From Nematopogon swammerdamellus (Eukaryota > Arthropoda > Insecta > Lepidoptera > Adelidae), in the NCBI GenBank assembly GCA_946902875.1, contig OX336340.1, positions 22,707,566-22,771,565 on the forward strand: a stretch of DNA of 64,000 nucleotides. Direction: 5' to 3'. Shown here one piece after another: positions 51,663 to 63,410 of this stretch. A program made the translations under genes and the position numbers. Under the pieces are notes generated by a model. The model had not been told where the DNA came from. It worked only from the letters and a program-made list of their open reading frames with translations, and made no database searches. Each line of letters starts with the position of its first letter. The first letter of the stretch is position 1.

Positions 51663-51867
51663 TATATACCACAGGTTGCAGAATCACAAAAGAATGCCTT
51701 TCAATAATAACTACACTTCAACTGAGATGCTTTCAATGTCGCGTCAAAATCGCAACTAAATTATGCGTAACGAAAAACAGGTTACAAATGTTGATGTTTC
51801 CCGGCATCTCACCTATTCATTCCTGGGCTTATCTTTTTCTTTTCATTCAATTAAGGCGCGCCAGTTA

Positions 51868-52603
51868 TACAGGGTGGCCCAGTTATAGTGGTCCAAAAAT
51901 TTTTTTTAGATGGAGGACATCATGCTGACTCATTTAAAAACAACATTAGATCCGCGAAAATTTATAGTTTAGAAGTTATGATTTTTTTTTACTTTTTCTG
52001 AAATTCCTCTATTTTAGTCACATAAACCGCTCTAGTTGGATATCTATTCCACAAAATCGAATAAAATTTGGTATGGAAGTAGAGGAGATATGTAGTTAGT
52101 ACGTAATGAATAGTTTTTAGGTTTACTCCTATACTGTACTGTTGCTATAGCCCTTTCAGTGAATTTTTGTTCAGTTTACATTAGAACTGATCTATTTTTG
52201 AAAAATCACTGTAAAAAAAAAGTACTACCGGAGATTTGCCCATGCCCTTAAAAACTACCTATACATATCACAATTCTCCAGACCAAAAATGGTAGTGGTG
52301 TTACAATTGTAACATATTCAAAACTAACATCATTTGTACAAAGTCACTACAATAAAAAGTGACGATTACCTTAATTTTGAAAATCAAATTTTTTTAAAAC
52401 ATTACTAAACAGTTTTTTATGTGTAGATTAGCGCTGTTAGACAGGTTTGTTAATAATGTGAAATTGTAGTTGAACTAACGCTGTGAAAAAAATAAGATTT
52501 TAAAAATTAAGGTAATCGTCACTTTTTATTGTATTGACTTTGTACAAATGATGTTAATTTTGAATATGTTACAATTGGACCACTATAACTGGGCCACCCT
52601 GTA
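51868..52603. mobile_element. TIR element with TA target site, 736 bp, inner inverted repeat
   Basis: Perfect terminal repeats TACAGGGTGGCCCAGTTA continue through TAGTGGTCC (27 bp). TA flanks both ends (51866-51867, 52604-52605), as for Tc1/mariner-type elements. Inside, about 52285-52385 and 52500-52580 are inverted copies containing AAAAAGTGACGATTACC. No transposase frame was seen. Confidence 0.85.
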
Positions 52604-52605
52604 TA

Positions 52606-53060
52606 TAAAAGATTCTCTTAGTTTACCTATGTCATTGTTTTTCAGTACAACTGAGATATCATCTGCAAGCATTTTTTGGAAGTGTTTGTCTGTCTGTTTT
52701 CCCCAATTGCATTGGTGCGACGTCAGCTAACAGTTTCTTTACTTCATTTGATTTGATCACATGTTTATTACTTAACATTTTTTACTTTTAGTGCAGTATT
52801 TTACTTAGTTAGGTATATATTTGATTTATTTTAATGAGAATTAAATAAGTGCAAACCTATGTAAAGGTGTTGTTGCTAGTCGATATTAGCAGATATGTTC
52901 ATAGAATAGATAGAAGAATAGAATAGAATAGAATAACGTTTATTTCCTCTTCACATCAGTAATACAGATCATTATACACATGGGCTTGGGCTTATAGTTA
53001 ATTAATTCATATGTTATGTTTCTCTGTGCATTACCTTAGTGTAGTGTAGTAGGTACTTCA
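52606..53060. other. AT-rich stretch with (GAATA)n
   Basis: A GAATAGAATAGAATAGAATA run at about 52915-52935 precedes a LINE-3'-end-like ACGTTTATTTCCTC. The rest is unassigned. Confidence 0.4.
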
Positions 53061-55625
53061 TCTATACATATAATAAAATCGTAGAGGTAAGAAAGTCTGT
53101 ACATTGAATGTATTCGGAAAAAAACTAACCAGGGTGGCTTAAAATGAGATACTGAACATGTTAGAACAGTTTTTAAAATTTTTGTTTGTTTGTTTGTTTG
53201 TTTGTCTGTACGCGCATCACGCAAAAACCACTGAACGGAATTAGACGAAACTTTGTATAGTGGCAGTTTATATGCCGGGTTAACATAATACGTAAAAAAA
53301 AAAACAAAAATAAAAAAAAAATTACAATTATAAACATTATTGCGCGTTTAAAATCACGTAGTCCAAAGTACATAATTATATCTTGAGAACTGGCAGCAAA
53401 TACAATTTGAATAAAATATTCATTCGAAATTTAAAAATAAGTAGATACAACGAAAATGACAGTTCTTTTTTATAACTTGAACACAATAATCTATACATAT
53501 CTATTCTTTCTATACATATCATAAAATCGTAAATGCAAAAATGTCTATTTGTACGCGCATCTCGCAAAAACCACTGAACGGAATTTTACCAAACTTTTTA
53601 TAGTGGCAGTATATATCCCGGATGAAAATAATAATTAAAAAATATAATAAAAATCATGTAATCCAAAGTAAAGGTAAAAAACAATTTTAAATGTCATGTT
53701 GACAACGAAGAACTGTCATCTCGACGTGAGCTGGCCGGTGACAAATTGTTTGATAAATAAAAATAATAATTGAAAGTCGAAGTTATGTCGCTGTCATTGG
53801 TGCAATAAAATTTATATATCTGTTGCCCGCGGCTTCGCTCGCGTGAAATTCGTATTTAAAAAAAAGAAAGTAAGTAACTAAAGGCGGGCCCGAAGGCGGA
53901 TCTGCGCTCACGTAAACGATATTCTTTCTCGATGAAAGTAACTAAGGGCGAGGCGGAAGGCGGAGCTGAGTTCAGGAAGAAGAAAAACATTCTTGAAGAA
54001 AGTAAGTAACTAAGGGCGAGGCCGAAGGCCGAGCTCTATTCTGGAAGACCATAAACCTTCTCGAAGAAAGTAAGTAACTATGGGCGAGGCCGCAGGCCGA
54101 GCTGCGTTCAGGAAGAAGCTAAACCATCTTGAAGAAAGTAAGTAACTAAGGCGAGGCCGAAGGCCGAGCTACGTTCGGATAATTGAAAAACCATCTCGAA
54201 GAAAGCAAGTAACTAAGGGCGAGGCCGAAGGCCGAGCTGCGTTCAGGAAGAAGCTAAACCATCTTGAAGAAAGTAAGCAACTAAGGCGAGGCCGAAGGCC
54301 GAGCTACGTTCTGACAAATGATAAACCATCTCGAAGAAAGCAAGTAACTAAGGGCGAGGCCGAAGGCCGAGCTGCGTTCAGGAAGAAGCTAAACCATCTT
54401 GAAGAAAGTAAGTAACTAAGGCGAGGCCGAAGGCCGAGCTACGTTCGGATAATTGAAAAACCATCTCGAAGAAAGCAAGTAACTAAGGGCGAGGCCGAAG
54501 GCCGAGCTGCGTTCAGGAAGAAGCTAAACCATCTTGAAGAAAGTAAGCAACTAAGGCGAGGCCGAAGGCCGAGCTACGTTCTGACAAATGATAAACCATC
54601 TCGAAGAAAGCAAGTAACTAAGGGCGAGGCCGAAGGCCGAGTTGCGTTCAGGAAGAAGCTAAACCATCTCGAATAAAGTTAATTAATATTAAGATTGAGT
54701 TAATTTAATTTAAATTTTATTATAAAGTCCACGCTTCTAACGGCAAATATACCGTGAATCCTAGAACCTCGCGGTTATTCCCGGCTGGATGGCAAGAGGC
54801 CCGATGCTATCACCTTAGTGCCATGGACTAAGGGTAGTTCTTTGATGTGGGACGCCACTTCTGTTCTCACATTGGCTCCAAGTCACGTTAGGACATCTTC
54901 AAGAGCGGCTGGCGCGGCCGAGGCTGGGGCGGAGAGCCTCAAACGCAGCAAATATAGAAATATAATTCAAGATTTCGAATTTGTTGCGTTTGCGGTTGAA
55001 ACCCTCGGTCCGTGGAGCAGTGAAGCCAAAAGAGGCTTGAGCTGGTTGACGCAACTGGTGTCCTGCCATCAAGGGCTTATGTACTTCATTCAAAGGGTAA
55101 GCCTTGCCATCCAGCGGGGTAATGCCGCAAGTGCTCTAAGAACATTTGAAAATGCCCGTTTTGATAGTTATTTTAATGTTTGTTAGGTAGGTTTAATTCT
55201 TTAGTAATTAATATTACTTTTTTATTTTTATGAAATAAATAGATTGAGTAAACGATATTATATTCTATCGAAGAAAGGAAGTCTTTAAGGGCGAGGCCCG
55301 AAGGCGGAAGAGGGTTTTTGGTTTACCTGAACGCAGCTCGGCCTTCGGCCTCGCACTTAGTTCCTTCCTTTCTTCCAGAAGGTTTATCGTCTTCCTGAAC
55401 GCAGCTCGGCCTTCGGCCTCGCCCTTACTTACTTCCTTTATTTGAGAAAGGTTTATCGTTTACCTGAAAGCAGCTCGGCCTTCGGCCTCGCCCTTAGTTA
55501 GTTACTTTCTTTAACAAGGTTTATCGATTACCTGAACGCAGCTCGGCCTTCGGCCTCGCCCTTAGTTACTTACATTCTTCTTTGGAATACGAATTTCACG
55601 CGAGCGGAGCCGCGGGCTCAGCTAG
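53061..55625 (+). mobile_element. Helitron B, 2565 bp, with fold-back arms and LINE-tail fragment
   Basis: Starts TCTATACATATAATAAAATCG after A53060 and ends GAGCCGCGGGCTCAGCTAG before T55626. A second Helitron-like 5' end is nested near 53506. An inverted 3'-end hairpin (TTGCCCGCGGCTTCGCTCGC) at 53822 opens the forward array of GAGGCCGAAGGCCGAGC units (53870-54670). The LINE-tail fragment follows (54725-55186), then the inverted array (55280-55570). It is near-identical to Helitron C in opposite orientation. Confidence 0.78.
54725..55186 (+). pseudogene. LINE C-terminal endonuclease-like fragment in Helitron B
   Basis: Reads LVPWTKGSSLMWDATSVLTL, RSKYRNIIQDFEFVAFAVET, LGPWSSEAKRGLSWLTQL, YFIQRVSLAIQRGNAASALR and ends NARFDSYFNVC. 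The RPDA motif lies just upstream of the first in-frame Met. The frame is open for 122 codons. Confidence 0.85.
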
Positions 55626-58600
55626 TTGAATATAAAGGTATTGTTGCGGCTGACATTACGACATTTATTCAATGAAGAATAAATAGAGATGAAGGCTGAT
55701 ATAATGTCAATTTTCTGATCTACAAAAATTACTGGCACGTTCTAAAATTAATTTTTTTCAAAGCAATGTCATTTTCTCGCCTTTTATATAGATCGTCGTA
55801 ACAGCCGGGACATTAAGATAGCTCTTACACGTTGGAAAGAAAGTACAGTTTCCTTTGTTTGCAACGCATGTCGTTTTCGCGCGTTTTATGACAGTTCGCA
55901 TTACCGCGCAAGCCGCTATAAGGAACTTCGTTCCAATATTCCAATTACATAACTGAGTACTTTCTTTATACATAGTCATTTAACAACTATTACTATGACG
56001 CCACTCTCGAAATCGAGAATAAATCCGATTTTTGTTATAAAAAATGTCAGTGCCTATCATAATAAAATATATGGAATAGTTTTTTTTATTTCAAAGTAAG
56101 TTTTTGGGTTACTCTTACTTTTCATCTTTTACGTCAATTTGCCTGTATGGAAAGTTGATATTTAATTGTGTATTGAACGGGCATTGCCTCCCCCCTACTA
56201 TGGGCGAGAAAAGCGGTATCAACCTGAATGTTCTTCAATAAATATATTATGGTTTTATTCGTCCTATTTAGACAAACAATAATTGGTAGGTTTTACTGCA
56301 TTTGACAAAGGCAAAATGCCGATAGGCACTGTGGACAATCCATTGTTTCATTCCATATTTTTTTCCGCCTAATTCTGACAATTGGTACACAGTGTAGGGC
56401 CAAATGCGTGCGTGCGATTAGGATAAAGTGGAGATGGCTTCTTTAAAATTATATTTTTTTACGTCACACTTTTGAAAACGGAAACACAAACACGATGGAT
56501 TCCCAAAAGAATTATTTTATAATAATATATTTTTATTGTTTTACTATATTAGATGGCAATTTGAAAAGCTACAATAAATTCAACAAAATACCAGAACCCC
56601 TAAACATGATTTTTATTTATAGATTTATTTTTGTGTTTTCTTTGTTTTTGACGTGAATTTGATGAAACGTCTTTATCCTGCAGCCGGTTTTTTACAAAAA
56701 AGTTGCGTCACGAAAATTATGTACTTTTGGCGACGTATATCTCGAAACTATAAGAGTTACAGGAAGGTGAGGCATATCCGACTTGCTAAGTTGACATACC
56801 CGAGAGTCGTACATCAAGCCCTTATATAAATATGGCCCTTAGAAAAAAGGCTTAGAAAATCAATAAATGCTTATAACTCCTGAACTACTGGTCAGATCGA
56901 CTTGCAAATTGTTTCTTTACATAGAAAAAAAAATTTTTTTAATTGGTTCAGCCGTTTCAGAATAAAAAAGGAAAAGTGTTTGAGAGGGCATATTTCGGAA
57001 ACTACTGATCCACGACTACTCATCCCCTGGAGAAAATGATAGGCCTCGACGAGATTTAAATTTTTTTTTTTATATTTTTTTTGTTCCTTGTAACTTCGTA
57101 GGATAAGAGGAAGTGGTTCTAATTTGGCTTCCAAGAATTGACCCACACATACTAACAAACCAACATACAGGGAAAGTTAAATAAAAGCTTGTAAAATATT
57201 TTTAACCTACATTTATGTAATTGCTCTAATAAAATTATACTACTGATCCACGACTACTCATCCGCTGGAGGAAATGATAGGCCTCGATAGGATTTTTTTT
57301 TTTCGAAAACTACTGCTACCAAACTAATCGTGTGGTGGGACAAGCAAGGATAGGTATCGATGAGATCTTCATAAAATTAAAGAATCTGCGGCCGTGTCTC
57401 CTACACAGCCCACTCTCTTTTTTTTATTGAAAGCGCGACGCAATCCTTTTTAACAAATTCCTGTTTTCAAACAATTTCCCTTTTAAAAGCTGATATTTGG
57501 CAGAGCCATCCCACAGGTGCAAGCCGTACTCCAAGGATGACCTGATCTGCGATTTGTGCAAAAGGACTTTACGTGCACAAGAAATTTATGTGATTCTTTC
57601 TTGGTTGGTTCTTGTTTGCTTCTTACAGATTTTGAATGTAATATTTACTTGCTTTTATGACAAAGTGGTTCAAAAACTTTAAAGGGAGGAATACGAAAAT
57701 ATGAAAAACTGGTCTCGTTTAAATAGTTAGTGAGAAATTATTATTTAGGTTGACCGCAAAATTAAGTTTGTTTGTATTATATTTATGTATCATAAAATTA
57801 ATCGTGAGATGAACTTAATTTACATTTTGTGTGTGGCTTTGAAGTCGGAGGTGATGGCCGGGGGTGAGGAATGTTAATTATTTTTATAACCAGTTTGGTG
57901 GTTTAAAAAAATTATAAGGGTTAATTTATAGAAGATTCGTCACTACGCTCCGCACCTTCTATAAATTAGCCGTAACTTAATAGGGACCATATCGAGGCAG
58001 CCCGTGTCGTTTTTGCATACATGTATAATCAAAATCAATGTTTTTGTGGTTAAAAAAAAGTAAAGTTTCCATTTTGCATGAAAATTTAAAAATTAAATGT
58101 TGTATGGAAAATCTGTTCCTTTATTTTTTTAAAGTAAACTAAATAAACTACGCGTACAGCAAAACACTAAAATTCCTATTTTAACTTGGTCTACGCAATA
58201 AGCTTACTAGCAATTTGCTAGCAAACCTCCCCACTGCAAAGCCACGCCCCCCATCGTATTTGTGCGGAACCCTCGGTTTGCGGGTTCGACTCTACTTGGT
58301 CTGTGTTTTTTTTTATGTTAGTAACCTATTGACTTTATTTCTAGTAGACACTACTAAAGGTAAAATTTAGTTATTCCTGTCATTGTTGTCATTTTGAGAA
58401 AGAAAGACAGGAGTGAACGAATGATTTAAGAATCTTAATTTTAAGCACACAAATTTTAGGTGATGTTAGTTGCAAGTGATATGACACGTCTGAACTCGAC
58501 AAAAATTGACAAATGCGCTCATAGGTTTTATTTCACAAATAAACGAAAAAAATTGCAATAAATGTTTTTAATAAAGAAATTAATAAAAACATTAACAAAT

Positions 58601-58974
58601 TAATTTCCGGTGGTGGAAACTCCGTTTATTTTTATATTAATTTTAGGTTTTAATGTTTTAAATGTAAAATTTATGTAAAAAGAAACGTGTGAATAAATGG
58701 ATAATAAAAATTAATAATAACAAGTAAAAAGCCACCTCCATAGTTTTGAGCCGTTGCGGCAATTTATCGATCGACGCGCGACATTCGCTTGTTTCGGAAA
58801 AACAAATGTTGGTAATAGTTGAAGTATCACCTGCTGCGCTACTAGCAGCGGCGCCACGTGGCCACGCGCGCGAAGCGCCCCACTGTGGGCGGAGTCTCTT
58901 CCCTTCCCCTCGCATTCTCTACCCCTGCTTCACCCCCTCGAATACCTACTGCGGCCGATATGACAAGGCCTTAA
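55626..58974. other. Gene-poor stretch
   Basis: AT-rich. The phrase CTACTGATCCACGACTACTC followed by ATGATAGGCCTCGA occurs at about 57001 and 57240, a diverged local duplication. A 27-codon minus ORF at 58741-58658 (MEVAFYLLLLIFIIHLFTRF) looks like a signal anchor but stops with no donor. No host gene is supported. Confidence 0.4.
57420..57590 (-). pseudogene. Jockey-like LINE reverse transcriptase fragment
   Basis: The minus strand gives HKSQIRSSLEYGLHLWDGSA then KYQLLKG, matching the block QVRSxMEYCSHLWAGA near the C-terminus of Jockey-type reverse transcriptases, followed by a degraded KRIASRFQ stop. Confidence 0.6.
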
Positions 58975-59160
58975 CTATGTGGTCAAAATTAGGCACAGAG
59001 ACAGAACAGAACGATAACACGGGCACTCGCTTCCCGTATTGAGAGCTTTTTCGGGAGCATTTTCAAATTTAGAATATGTACCGTTCGCGCGGGCACTCTT
59101 GCAAATTATCCCTAATTTTGTCGTTCTGTTCTGTCTCTGTGCCTAATTTTGACCACATAG
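58975..59160. mobile_element. MITE with perfect 40-bp TIR, 186 bp
   Basis: 58975-59014 (CTATGTGGTCAAAATTAGGC then ACAGAGACAGAACAGAACGA) is the exact complement of 59121-59160. The loop of about 106 bp contains two GCGGGCACTC-like words. No unambiguous duplication was seen. Perfect arms suggest recent insertion. Confidence 0.85.
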
Positions 59161-59164
59161 TGAA

Positions 59165-59600
59165 TTATTTGTGTGACATGTGGTATACCGTTGGAAAGGG
59201 AATAAACTAGCGAACTTTTTAAAAGAAAATGAAGCTATCAATTGCTGTCAGTTTTTTTGTAATGAATTAAGAAATTACGATTCTGTCATATTTTTACTCG
59301 TTCTCGGGACTTTGGGAGGTCATAAGACCTTTTCATGGTATTAACTTCATCAAATAATATTTTTTCTAGAACAAGGATACATCGTAAAATTCAATAAAGT
59401 TTATTTCGTTCTGATACAATCATAAACAAAAAAGTTACAAGGGTTTAAATCTGGGATTTTGGTAATTTTCAAAAATTAATAAAAAAAATCGTATCTTGAT
59501 ACCACATGACATCTGACAAAAGGTATCACGGGTCAAAACGTTGCAAATGACCCAACTTACCTACAAAACAATTTTGTCGGTCGATGTGCGCTGTCTCGCT
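59165..59600 (-). repeat. Repeat X, uninterrupted copy
   Basis: The inverted counterpart of 47197-48910 without the LINE. It gives the empty site (AAAAGTTACAAGGGTTTAAA region near 59435) for the LINE insertion at 47371-48636. Confidence 0.85.
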
Positions 59601-59689
59601 GATATTCACTTCGTGAACGCTCGGCAATTTCCGGCGAAGGGACGCGCTGCGCCGCCGCTGCCGCCAACTCAAAATTAGTTACTTACATT

Positions 59690-59835
59690 AGTTAACTCAT
59701 CAACATCATCATCATCATCAGCCTGTGTCAGTCCACTGCTGGATATAGGCCTCTCCCAAGGCACGTCACCACTCACGGTCTTCCGCTCTTCTCATCCATC
59801 GGGAGTAGATGGATGAGAAGCTGGATGGATGGCTA
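59690..59835 (-). pseudogene. RTE-like LINE 3' end
   Basis: CATCATCATCATCATCA, then GTCCACTGCTGGATATAGGC and CTCTCCCAAGGC: the complement of the usual RTE-like LINE 3' end with its trinucleotide tail. Related to 16390-16548. Confidence 0.6.
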
Positions 59836-60009
59836 CCTTTTTTATTAAAAAGACTAAAAAGGTTTATTTTATTTTTCGATTTTTAGTTTCTTTGTTCGTC
59901 GGTTGAATTTCTTGTACAAATGTAAAGCAATATTATTAATGACATTACACACATAATATTATCGATAATTAACAATTAAAATAAAATAAATTAAACTAAA
60001 TTAACATAA

Positions 60010-60125
60010 TTAAACTTTGTCAGCCTCGGTAGCTCAGTGGTGCGGTCGGTCGACTGTCGGTCGGATCATAAGCACACTGGGCGCGGTCAGTGGATAGATA
60101 GGTGACCGCTCGACCGTTCTGGAAT
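60010..60125 (+). mobile_element. SINE head fragment (5S/tRNA family)
   Basis: CAGCCTCGGTAGCTCAGTGG, then CACACTGGGCGCGGTCAGTG and AGGTGACCGC: the tRNA-like box A and a diverged 5S-like segment of the family at 9902-10285, without its body. Confidence 0.7.
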
Positions 60126-60144
60126 CTGGAATCAGCATCTGAAA

Positions 60145-60375
60145 AAAATTCACAGATTTCGTGCCTTAGACGACTATCGAGCACATTGAAAATGAATCTA
60201 CGGAATTCGAAAAAATATTGTCGCTGAGCGACACGAGAAAGTCGGGATAAGGAAAAGGTTAGTTGGGTTCTGATGATGGAGCCGGAAGGAAGCCATAGGA
60301 ACTCCTAAACTACACATGATAAATCCACCATATTTGGGCTCGTTGGATATAGGAATATAGGAATATAGGATCGAC
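60145..60375 (+). repeat. VNTR-bearing element Y, copy 2 (one unit)
   Basis: Head CACAGATTTCGTGCCTTAGA through AGAAAGTCGGGATAAGG, a single TGATGATGGAGCCGGAAGG unit, then the tail ATAGGAATATAGGAATATAGG. Confidence 0.85.
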
Positions 60376-60432
60376 GATCGACGCATCTTCTAACCTAACC
60401 TATATTCTTATCTTCTATATCCTTATATTATA

Positions 60433-62742
60433 CTAGCTGAGCCCGCGGCTCCGCTCGCGTGAAATTCGTATTCCAAAGAAGAATGAAACTAACTAAGGGC
60501 GAGGCCGAAGGCCGAGCTGCGTTCAGGTAATCGATAAACCTTCTTAAAGAAAGTAACTAACTAAGGGCGAGGCCGAAGGCCGAGCTGCTTTCAGGTAAAC
60601 GATAAACCTTTCTCAAATAAAGGAAGTAAGTAAGGGCGAGGCCGAAGGCCGAGCTGCGTTCAGGAAGACGATAAACCTTCTGGATGAAAGGAAGGAACTA
60701 AGTGCGAGGCCGAAGGCCGAGCTGCGTTCAGGTAAACCAAAAACCCTCTTGCGCCTTCGGGCCTCGCCCTTAAAGACTTCCTTTCTTCGATAGAATATAA
60801 TATCGTTTACTCAATCTATTTATTTCATAAAAATAAAAAAGTAATATTAATAACTAAAGAATTAAACCTACCTAACAAACATTAAAATAACTATCAAAAC
60901 GGGCATTTTCAAATGTTCTTAGAGCACTTGCGGCATTACCCCGCTGGATGGCAAGGCTTACCCTTTGAATGAAGTACATAAGCCCTTGATGGCGGGACAC
61001 CAGTTGCGTCAACCAGCTCAAGCCTCTTTTGGCTTCACTGCTCCACGGACCGAGGGTTTCAACCGCAAACGCAACAAATTCGAAATCTTGAATTATATGT
61101 CTATATTTGCTGCGTTTGAGGCTCTCCGCCCCAGCCTCGGCCGCGCCATCCGCTCTTGAAGATGTCCTAACGTGACTTGGAGCCAATGTGAGAACAAAAG
61201 TGGCGTCCCACATCAAACAACTACCCTTAGTCCATGGCACTAAGGTGTTAGCATCGGGCATCTTGCCATCCAGCCGGGAATAACCGCGAGGTTCTAGGAT
61301 GCACGGTATATTTGCCGTTAGAAGCGTGTACTTTATAATAAAATTTAAATTAAATTAACTCAATCTTAATATTAATTAACTTTATTCGAGATGGTTTAGC
61401 TTCTTCGTGAACGCAGCTCGGCCTTCGGCCTCGCCCTTAGTTACTTGCTTTCTTCGAGATGGTTTATCATTTGTCAGAACGTAGCTCGGCCTTCGGCCTC
61501 GCCTTAGTTGCTTACTTTCTTCAAGATGGTTTAGCTTCTTCCTGAACGCAGCTCGGCCTTCGGCCTCGCCCTTAGTTACTTGCTTTCTTCGAGATGGGTT
61601 TTCAATTATCCGAACGTAGCTCGGCCTTCGGCCTCGCCTTAGTTACTTACTTTCTTCAAGATGGTTTAGCTTCTTCCTGAACGCAGCTCGGCCTGCGGCC
61701 TCGCCCATAGTTACTTACTTTCTTCGAGAAGGTTTATGGTCTTCCAGAATAGAGCTCGGCCTTCGGCCTCGCCCTTAGTTACTTACTTTCTTCAAGAATG
61801 TTTTTCTTCTTCCTGAACTCAGCTCCGACTTCCGCCTCGCCCTTAGTTACTTTCATCGAGAAAGAATATCGTTTACGTGAGCGCAGATCCGCCTTCGGGC
61901 CCGCCTTTAGTTACTTACTTTCTTTTTTTAAATACGAATTTCACGCGAGCGAAGCCGCGGGCAACAGATATATAAATTTTATTGCACCAATGACAGCGAC
62001 ATAACTGCGACTTTCAATTATTATTTTTATTTATCAAACAATTTGTCACCGGCCAGCTCACGTCGAGATGACAGTTCTCCGTTGTCAACATGACATTTAA
62101 AATTGTTTTTTACCTTTACTTTGGATTACGTGATTTTTATTATATTTTTTAATTATTATTTTCATCCGGGATATACACTGTCACTATAAAAAGTTTCGTC
62201 AAATTCCGTTCAGTGGTTTTTGCGAGATGCGCGTACAAATAGACATTTTTGCATTTACGATTTTATGATATGTATAGAAAGAATAGATATGTATAGACTA
62301 TTGTGTTCAAGTTATAAAAAAGAAGAACTGTCATTTTCGTTGTATCTACTTATTTTTAAATATCGAATGAATATTTTATTCAAACTGTATTTGCTGCCAG
62401 TTCTCAAGATATGATTATGTACTTTGGACTACGTGATTTTAAACGCGCAATAATGTTTATAATTGTTAATTTTTTTTTATTTTTGTTATTTTTTTTTACG
62501 TATTATGTTAACCCGGCATATAAACTGCCACTATACAAAGTTTCGTCTAATTCCGTTCAGTGGTTTTTGCGTGATGCGCGTACAGACAAACAAACAAACA
62601 AACAAACAAACAAACAAACAAAAATTTTAAAAACTGTTCTAAAATGTTCAGTATCTCATTTTAAGCCACCCATGTTAGTTTTTTTCCGAATACATTCAAT
62701 GTACAGACTTTCTTACCTCTACGATTTTATTATATGTATAGA
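60433..62742 (-). mobile_element. Helitron C, 2310 bp, inverted near-copy of Helitron B
   Basis: On the minus strand it starts TCTATACATATAATAAAATCG (62742) after A and ends GAGCCGCGGGCTCAGCTAG (60433) before T. It has the same order as Helitron B: 5' region with (TTTG)n, nested Helitron-like 5' end, forward array, LINE-tail fragment, inverted array. Array unit numbers differ from B. Confidence 0.78.
60872..61332 (-). pseudogene. LINE C-terminal endonuclease-like fragment in Helitron C
   Basis: Reads KYTLLTANIPCILEPRGYS, GKMPDANTLVPWTKGSCLMW, then a tail identical in most positions to that of Helitron B and ending NARFDSYFNVC. The upstream part is open through the MPDA motif, so this is the most complete of the three captured copies. 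Confidence 0.85.
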
Positions 62743-62924
62743 TTTTTATATTTAATATTTATTAATTTGTTACTTTAGTAAGACATAATGTCAAGCTTAT
62801 CTCTTTTTATGTCTAAATTTTAGTTTACATTTTTGTAGGTGCTTGTGTTTTTGAAAAATAATAAAAAATATATAAACGTAATACTTTTTTTTATTTTGTT
62901 GAATTCATTTTCAATGCGACGCAT

Positions 62925-63410
62925 CTTTCAACCTAACCTATATTCCTATATTCCTATATCCAACGAGCCCAAATATGGTCGATTTATCATGTGTAGTTTA
63001 GGAGTTCCTATGGCTTCCTTCTGGCACCATCATCAGGACCCTGGAAATAACATATGACTAGAGTACTTGCGAAGACAAATCCAACGAGCTCAAACACGGT
63101 CGATTTATCATGTGTGGTTTAGGACTTCCTATGGCTTAATTCCGGCTCCATCATCAGGACCCTGGACATCATATATGAGAAGAGTACTTGCGAAGACAAA
63201 TCCAACGAGCCCAAACACGATGGGCTTATCATGTATAGTTTAGGAGTTCCTATGGCTTCCTTCCGGCTCCATCATTAGACCCCAACTAACCTTTTCCTTA
63301 TCCCGACTTTCTCGTGTCGCTCAGCGACAATATTTTTTCGAATTCCGTAGATTCATTTGCAATGTGCTCGATAGTCGTGTGAGGCACGAAATCTGTGAAT
63401 TTCTTTTTTC
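62925..63410 (-). repeat. VNTR-bearing element Y, copy 3 (three units, inverted)
   Basis: On the minus strand: head CACAGATTTCGTGCCTCACA at about 63395, three units with TGATGGAGCCGGAA-type starts, tail ATAGGAATATAGGAATATAGG at about 62940. Flanks differ from the other copies. Confidence 0.85.

Noticed and set aside
55758..55979. 73-codon minus ORF with Cys residues
   Set aside because: No recognised motif, no splice or promoter context, and the sequence resembles an interspersed repeat; not enough to call.
58658..58741. First exon of the P450 gene (MEVAFYLLLLIFIIHLFTRF)
   Set aside because: It has a signal-anchor look but stops after 27 codons with no good donor, no proline hinge, and lies 15 kb away. 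It was kept only as a remark.
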